From Corydoras sp. C115 (taxonomy: Eukaryota; Chordata; Actinopteri; Siluriformes; Callichthyidae): a stretch of 64,000 nt of DNA. A model generated the notes under the pieces. It was not told where the DNA came from. It was given only the letters and a program-made list of their open reading frames with translations, and searched no databases. Within the stretch, counting starts at the first letter, position 1. The number at the start of each line of letters is the position of its first letter. Shown here piece after piece: positions 59,347 through 64,000 of the stretch. The stretch covers positions 1,448,501 to 1,512,500 of the forward strand of contig JAFMOC010000002.1 of NCBI GenBank assembly GCA_019802505.1. Reading direction: 5' to 3'. The position numbers were made by a program, and so were the translations under genes.

Positions 59347-61626
59347 TAAGAGGTGCCTAGGGCACCTCTCACCTGTTTTGTGTTTTAGTCTTGTTTAGTC
59401 TCGTTAATTAACGTTCCGTGGGTATTTATTTAGTTAATTAACGTCATCTTGTTATTGGTTTGATGTCACCGTGGTCATTGACGTACCTCTTGTTTTGTGG
59501 TGCACTGCACCTTTAATAAATTCTGTTCTCGCTACCTGCGTGCCTGGCTCCCTTCAGCGCGTTAATACGCCGGTTTTGCGCGTCCGATGCGCTTCCGCTT
59601 CTGCCCGAGGTAGACTACCGTGACAGTACAACCAGCCACTAGTAAATTTGGGGAGTCCAGAGCCCGGGTAACCACTTCTTTAAATTTTTCTTTGCGGGGG
59701 GCGTATAGCCTCATACTCGCGGCGCGTTCCGCCGTGTCCGCGAGTGCGCTGCTATGCGCAGTCCGCCGTCCCGGAGCCGTAAGGACGGCCCGAACTATGT
59801 AATGTCTATGTACGATTATGACTCTGATGATGAATGGTTGTGGAGGTACGGGTACGAAGCGCTCTGCGCTGAGGAGGGTTGGGACTTGGTTCCGATCTCC
59901 GATGACGAGGGCGAATCGTACCTGTATGGGCATATTCTGCCCATACGGACCCTCCTCAACTCTGAGGAGTTCTGGACGGACGCTCCGGTCCAGTTTGTTA
60001 AACCCCACGTGGCGAGATCCGGACGCAGAGCGCGCCGGCGCGGTGCTAAGTCACGGCGTGTGCGCTGCGCGGCTGCCGAGCGCGGTACGTGTGCCGCGGG
60101 GCGGTCACGTGACGCGCCCGCATCGGACCGCGCTGTGTCTGGATCGCGCCGCGAGGGGGCGGTGCCGGAGCCAACACTCGGGGGGGTAGATGTAGATCCA
60201 TGTGGCGTGAGCATGGTGTGTCCCCCTGTCTCGTGTGTCCAGTCCGTCTTCCCCACGTCTGATATGTCTATGTGTTTGGGCAATGCGGGGGGTGTGTATA
60301 TGTTCTGTGTGCAGGATGGAGCGCCCGAGGTGCCGGCCGAGGTCCGCCCAGTGTGCGTGCCCGCCGAGGTCCTGCGAGGGTGTGAACCCGCAGAGGTCCG
60401 CCCAGCGTGCGTGCCCGCCAAGGTCCTGCCAGGGTGTGAACCCGCAGAGGTCCGCCCAGTGTGCGTGCCCGCCAAGGTCCTGCCAGCATGCGTGCCCAAG
60501 GTCCTGCCAGGGTGTGAACCTGCAGAGGTCCGCCCAGCGTGCGTGCCCGCCAAGGTCCTGCCAGCATGCGTGCCCAAGGTCCTGCCAGGGTGTGAACCCG
60601 CAGAGGTCCGCCCAGCGTGCGTGCCCGCCAAGGTCCAGCCAGCATGTGTGCCCGCCGAGGTCCAGCCAGCATGTGTGCCCGCCGAGGTCCAGCCAGCATG
60701 CGTGCCCGCCGAGGTCCTGTCAGCACAAGAACCCATGTCCAGGGGCGTCACGCCGCCCGTACCGAAGCCCAGGGGCGTCACGCCGCCCGTACCGAAGCCC
60801 AGGGGCGTCACGCCGCCCGTACCGAAGCCCAGGGGCGTCACGCCGCCCGTTACGAAGCCCAGGGGCGTCACGCCGCCCGTTCCGAAGCCCAGGGGCCGCA
60901 CGCCACACGCCAGCCACACACCAGCCCGAGCAGCAGGGGCCGCACGCCGCCCAGCCCGAGCAGCAGGGGCCGCACGCCACACGCCACGCCGCCAGGGGGC
61001 GTCCACCTCGCCACGCCGCCAGGGGGCGTCCGCCTCGCCACGCTGCCAGGGGGCGTCCGCCTCGCCACGCCGCCAGGGGGCGTCCGCCTCGTCACGCAGC
61101 CAGAGTACGTGGCCAACCCCGCGCCCAACGTGGGCGTCCACCGGACCACGCAGCCAGAGGGCGTGGCCCACTTCTGATCCGGCGTGGGCGTCCACCTGAC
61201 TTTGCAGCCAGAGGGCGTTCGGCACGCCTCACCCGCAGAGGGCGTCCACCCGAGGGCGCTCAAGGAGGGCGGAGGACCCCCCCTCTGTTATGTTTTTTTT
61301 TCTTGGTCGCGTCCCTCCGTTGCGCGACCGCTGGGGCGGGGGTAATGTAAGAGGTGCCTAGGGCACCTCTCACCTGTTTTGTGTTTTAGTCTTGTTTAGT
61401 CTCGTTAATTAACGTTCCGTGGGTATTTATTTAGTTAATTAATGTCATCTTGTTATTGGTTTGATGTCACCGTGGTCATTGACGTACCTCTTGTTTTGTG
61501 GTGCACTGCACCTTTAATAAATTCTGTTCTCGCTACCTGCGTGCCTGGCTCCCTTCAGCGCGTTAATACGCCGGTTTTGCGCGTCCGATGCGCTTCCGCT
61601 TCTGCCCGAGGTAGACTACCGTGACA
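59345..61626 (+). mobile_element. Complete non-autonomous LTR retrotransposon, very young
   Basis: Direct LTRs of 281 bp at 59345-59625 and 61346-61626, each starting TGTAAGAGGTGCC and ending CCGTGACA. I see one difference between them (AACGTCATC versus AATGTCATC). ATGTG lies directly outside both (59340-59344 and 61627-61631), a 5-bp target duplication. Each LTR carries CACCTTTAATAAATTC, with a poly-A signal. A purine-rich GGGGCGGGGGTAA precedes the 3' LTR as a polypurine tract. No primer-binding site was recognised just after the 5' LTR. The 1.7-kb interior is strongly GC-rich, unlike the flanks, and codes for no Gag, protease, polymerase or integrase that I recognise, so it would depend on a partner element. 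Confidence 0.93.
59754..61199 (+). CDS. Repetitive protein of the LTR element (481 residues)
   Basis: Open from the ATG at 59754; a start at the later ATG 59799 (MSMYDYDSDDEW) is equally possible. The N-terminal 90 residues are acidic and non-repetitive (WRYGYEALCAEEGWDLVPIS, YGHILPIRTLLNSEEFW), then comes a basic stretch RSGRRARRRGAKSRR. From about residue 200 it is tandem repeats: an 18-residue unit (EPAEVRPACVPAKVLPGC), then five copies of a ten-residue unit (PRGVTPPVPK), then about four of nine residues (ASPRRQGAS-like). I recognise no enzyme domain. It might be a diverged Gag-like protein or not a protein at all: the repeats have lengths divisible by three, so other frames stay open too. 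Confidence 0.5.
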   Translation: MRSPPSRSRKDGPNYVMSMYDYDSDDEWLWRYGYEALCAEEGWDLVPISDDEGESYLYGHILPIRTLLNSEEFWTDAPVQFVKPHVARSGRRARRRGAKSRRVRCAAAERGTCAAGRSRDAPASDRAVSGSRREGAVPEPTLGGVDVDPCGVSMVCPPVSCVQSVFPTSDMSMCLGNAGGVYMFCVQDGAPEVPAEVRPVCVPAEVLRGCEPAEVRPACVPAKVLPGCEPAEVRPVCVPAKVLPACVPKVLPGCEPAEVRPACVPAKVLPACVPKVLPGCEPAEVRPACVPAKVQPACVPAEVQPACVPAEVQPACVPAEVLSAQEPMSRGVTPPVPKPRGVTPPVPKPRGVTPPVPKPRGVTPPVTKPRGVTPPVPKPRGRTPHASHTPARAAGAARRPARAAGAARHTPRRQGASTSPRRQGASASPRCQGASASPRRQGASASSRSQSTWPTPRPTWASTGPRSQRAWPTSDPAWAST

Positions 61627-61985
61627 ATGTGTGTGAGGGAGTGTTTTCATCTGTATCGGGCTTTCATAAACCGCTTGTATCGGGCTTTCATAAACCGTCT
61701 GAATTTTTCCTATGGCGCAAAGAGTCACAAACTTACGGTATTTAAAACAAAACCTTGTTAAAACTTCCATCTGAGACTGAATCGTAAAACGGATTCATTC
61801 TTTTTTGCCGAAGCTTCATTTATTCAAACATTTTCAGCCAAAATCATCATTTATTAGAACATTATTGAATGTGCTATCAACTGCTGACAGACATTTAATG
61901 TGTAATTTAATTTATAACTAATATAACTAATGAATGATCAAACAAAATTAATGTAACAACAGTTTGAAAAATGAATAAATACACT

Positions 61986-62933
61986 TGTAGCTTGTGGGAC
62001 ATAAGGTCCCAGTGGGGAAAGAAATCAGAGGGGCACTAGGACCTAGCAGGAAGCGCTGCCACTAGACTAATTAACGCGAGTATATATTGAGCTCCCTAGC
62101 AATCCATAGCGGGCCAGCATTGGGAGAAGTGTGCTCCGAACGCCAGTTTGGAGTTTCCGACTGTTGTCCTGGCTTGTGGTGTGTGGGATTCACCTGCAGG
62201 AGAAATGCTGAATTCAGTGCTGAGGACTTGTTCTGGGTATTCCGTCAGTAATATTGGAGAGTGGAGTTACAGTTATCCAGGGAAGCCAGGGCCTGTGGAA
62301 AAGTGTGTAGAAGGCATTGGCAGACATTACCGAGCAACCTACAGAAGGGAATGACTGGTGGCCAGCATAGGATGTAGCCACTGTTTTTCTCACTTGTTTT
62401 TTTTATTATTAATTTTCACAGTTTTTTCTATTATTTTCTCACTATTTTTTGTATTGTTGTTTTTCATGTTTTATTTATATTTGATTTGTTTGTTTCATTG
62501 TAATGCGAATTGATGGTCTCTCTGAGTTTTAAAGTCGTGTATTAATGTCCTACTTTTAATGAAGACCAGGTATTAATTGCAACAAATTGTTTAGAGCTCT
62601 GTTTTAAATATTGGAAGTGTTTGTAACCTTTCTTTTCTGTTTTAGATTGTGGCTGTCAGACGGGTGTGTAAGTCCACTCTTAGCCCAGTTCATGTGTTTG
62701 GGTGAACAACAATTGAGATTTTTGGTGTGGAAATCCAAATTGACTAATATATTGATTGTGGTGATTATTTCTATACTATACATGCTTCATGTTTTATATT
62801 GTTGACTGAAATTCTAGAGCTTTCTAAGGGGAAACATATAAATGTTTAATTGATATTTGGTTAATTTTGTTTTAAATAAAGTTATTGTATTCAGCAGCTG
62901 TGTGATCGTTTGAGTGAACCGTTGCGGGTAACA
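61986..62933 (+). mobile_element. Possible solo LTR or similar transcription unit
   Basis: Starts TGTAGCTTGTGGGACATAAG and ends GTTGCGGGTAACA, fitting TG...CA ends. A TATA-like GAGTATATATTGAG lies near 62079 and AATAAA near 62875. Composition stands out from the flanks. No second copy in the window and no matching border duplication were seen, so an exonised or unrelated sequence is possible. Confidence 0.35.
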
Positions 62934-63235
62934 GTATAATTAAATAGGATTCTCCCACCCTTTATATTCAGGGAGTGGAGTAGTCTTCATTTACTTTAGT
63001 TGTATGGGTGACACACTAATGAAAGGGTACTGTTTAAAGAGGAATAAGGGATCTGGGCTAAAGCCCCTGATGTTTCAAAACCCTAAAAACCCCTAGTTTT
63101 CCTCAAATTTCATTTCCCTTGTTCTGGATATTTTTCACACTACTGTTTTAGTCACGAGGAGTGAATCTCGACTTTATGTTCAGTTCACAACTGCAAATAC
63201 AAACTTTTTCTATTTTATAAATCAAACTGTCTTAA

Positions 63236-63587
63236 CGGGTGGCTTAGTGGTTAGCACGTTCGCCTCTCAGCGCTAGGGATTCCCAGTTCGAATCCTCATC
63301 TGGGTGGAGTTTCCATATTCTTCCCGTGTCTGCGTGGGTTTCCTCCGGGTTCTCCGGTTTCCTCCCACAGTCCAAAAACATGGATCAAGTCAATTGAGTT
63401 CTCCAAATTGCCCCATATAGAGTGTGTCTGTGTGAGTGAGTATGTGCCCAGCGATAGATTGGCGCCCTGTCCTGGGTCTATCTGCCCAGCGCCCGAAACG
63501 TTCTCCCCTGGATGGGCATGGGGACCCCCCCCCCCCCCCGCGACCCTGATATAGGATAAAGCGGAAGATAATGGATGGATGGATGGA
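63236..63587 (+). repeat. tRNA-headed SINE, copy 18
   Basis: Forward copy, near-consensus but lacking the first few head bases, with a GGATGGATGGATGG tail and a run of C near 63526-63539. Confidence 0.92.
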
Positions 63588-64000
63588 AACTTTCATAACA
63601 GTGACATAATACCACAAAACTATCTTACAATAGAACTAATTTGTTTAGTGTTTTTTTAAGATTAAGATACCTGTCCATTTTAGGTATTTGGTCATTCTGC
63701 ATTTTACCTGCTAATCAAAATATTTCCTTTGTATTCTATTATTGCAAAAAAAAAAACGTGAGGTTTTTTTTTTATTAACCCTGATGCTTTAAATAGATTT
63801 TATTGTGTTGGGTGTAGTTTTAAATACAACTGGTTTTACTTTAAATTTGCTCTTAATTGTATTGGCATTCTTTATAAAGGTAATGTACTCTAGACTTAAA
63901 ATCATAGCGCCAGTGTGTAAGCCACTCTTTGTAGCATCTGGTACAAAAAAACTGTTTTTTTTGGGGGGGGGGATATGTACAAAGCATGTTTTCTTGAAAT
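63588..64000. other. AT-rich end of window
   Basis: Nothing recognised. Short A, T and G runs only. Confidence 0.5.

Noticed and set aside
60331..61090. Regularly repeated units that might suggest a CRISPR-like array
   Set aside because: Units are head-to-tail without unique spacers and lie inside an LTR element of a vertebrate genome.
59816..61225. Long antisense and alternative-frame proteins (469 and 371 residues)
   Set aside because: Explained by GC-rich repeats with periods divisible by three; no independent coding evidence.

Overview
The window is genomic DNA of a ray-finned fish. Genes are split by GT-AG introns, intergenic DNA is AT-rich, and the repeats are typical of teleosts: Tc1/mariner, tRNA-headed SINEs, Rex1-like and RTE-like LINEs, hAT, and long TA/CA microsatellites. 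The species cannot be fixed from the sequence.

Three protein-coding genes can be rebuilt exon by exon. (1) wdr26, + strand, 3464-21807: 14 coding exons, a complete 602-residue frame with LisH, CTLH and WD40 regions, a GC-rich promoter with a perfect CRE palindrome, and a 3' UTR of about 2 kb ending near an AATAAA at 23766. (2) cnih4, - strand, 35581-30434: five coding exons totalling exactly 139 codons plus stop. It lies tail-to-tail with wdr26, the same arrangement as CNIH4/WDR26 on human 1q42. (3) An R-spondin-like gene, - strand, 54255-43188: five coding exons (three furin-like repeats, one thrombospondin type-1 domain and a basic tail). Its signal-peptide exon was not found. The extra furin-like exon is the most interesting gene-level signal, because known vertebrate R-spondins have two. 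wdr26 and cnih4 serve ubiquitin ligation (CTLH/GID complex) and ER cargo export; the R-spondin-like protein would be a secreted Wnt-pathway enhancer. There is no sign that the three act in one pathway.

Layout: 1-3000 upstream DNA; 3.0-23.8 kb wdr26, with a damaged full-length Tc1 in intron 2 and a SINE plus LINE pair in intron 6; 23.8-30.4 kb intergenic with transposase remnants and a hAT MITE; 30.4-35.6 kb cnih4; 35.7-43.2 kb SINE/LINE cluster, then AT-rich DNA; 43.2-54.3 kb the R-spondin-like gene, whose 8.8-kb last intron holds an intact Tc1-like transposase and many SINEs; 54.3-64 kb an intergenic or far-upstream region with LTR elements.

The mobile DNA is informative. Eighteen copies of one tRNA-headed SINE share their 3' end with a LINE present twice, and several insertions reuse exactly the same target site. 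At 59345-61626 there is a very young, complete, non-autonomous LTR element (LTRs 280/281 identical, 5-bp target duplication) whose only long frame encodes a protein built of tandem repeats.
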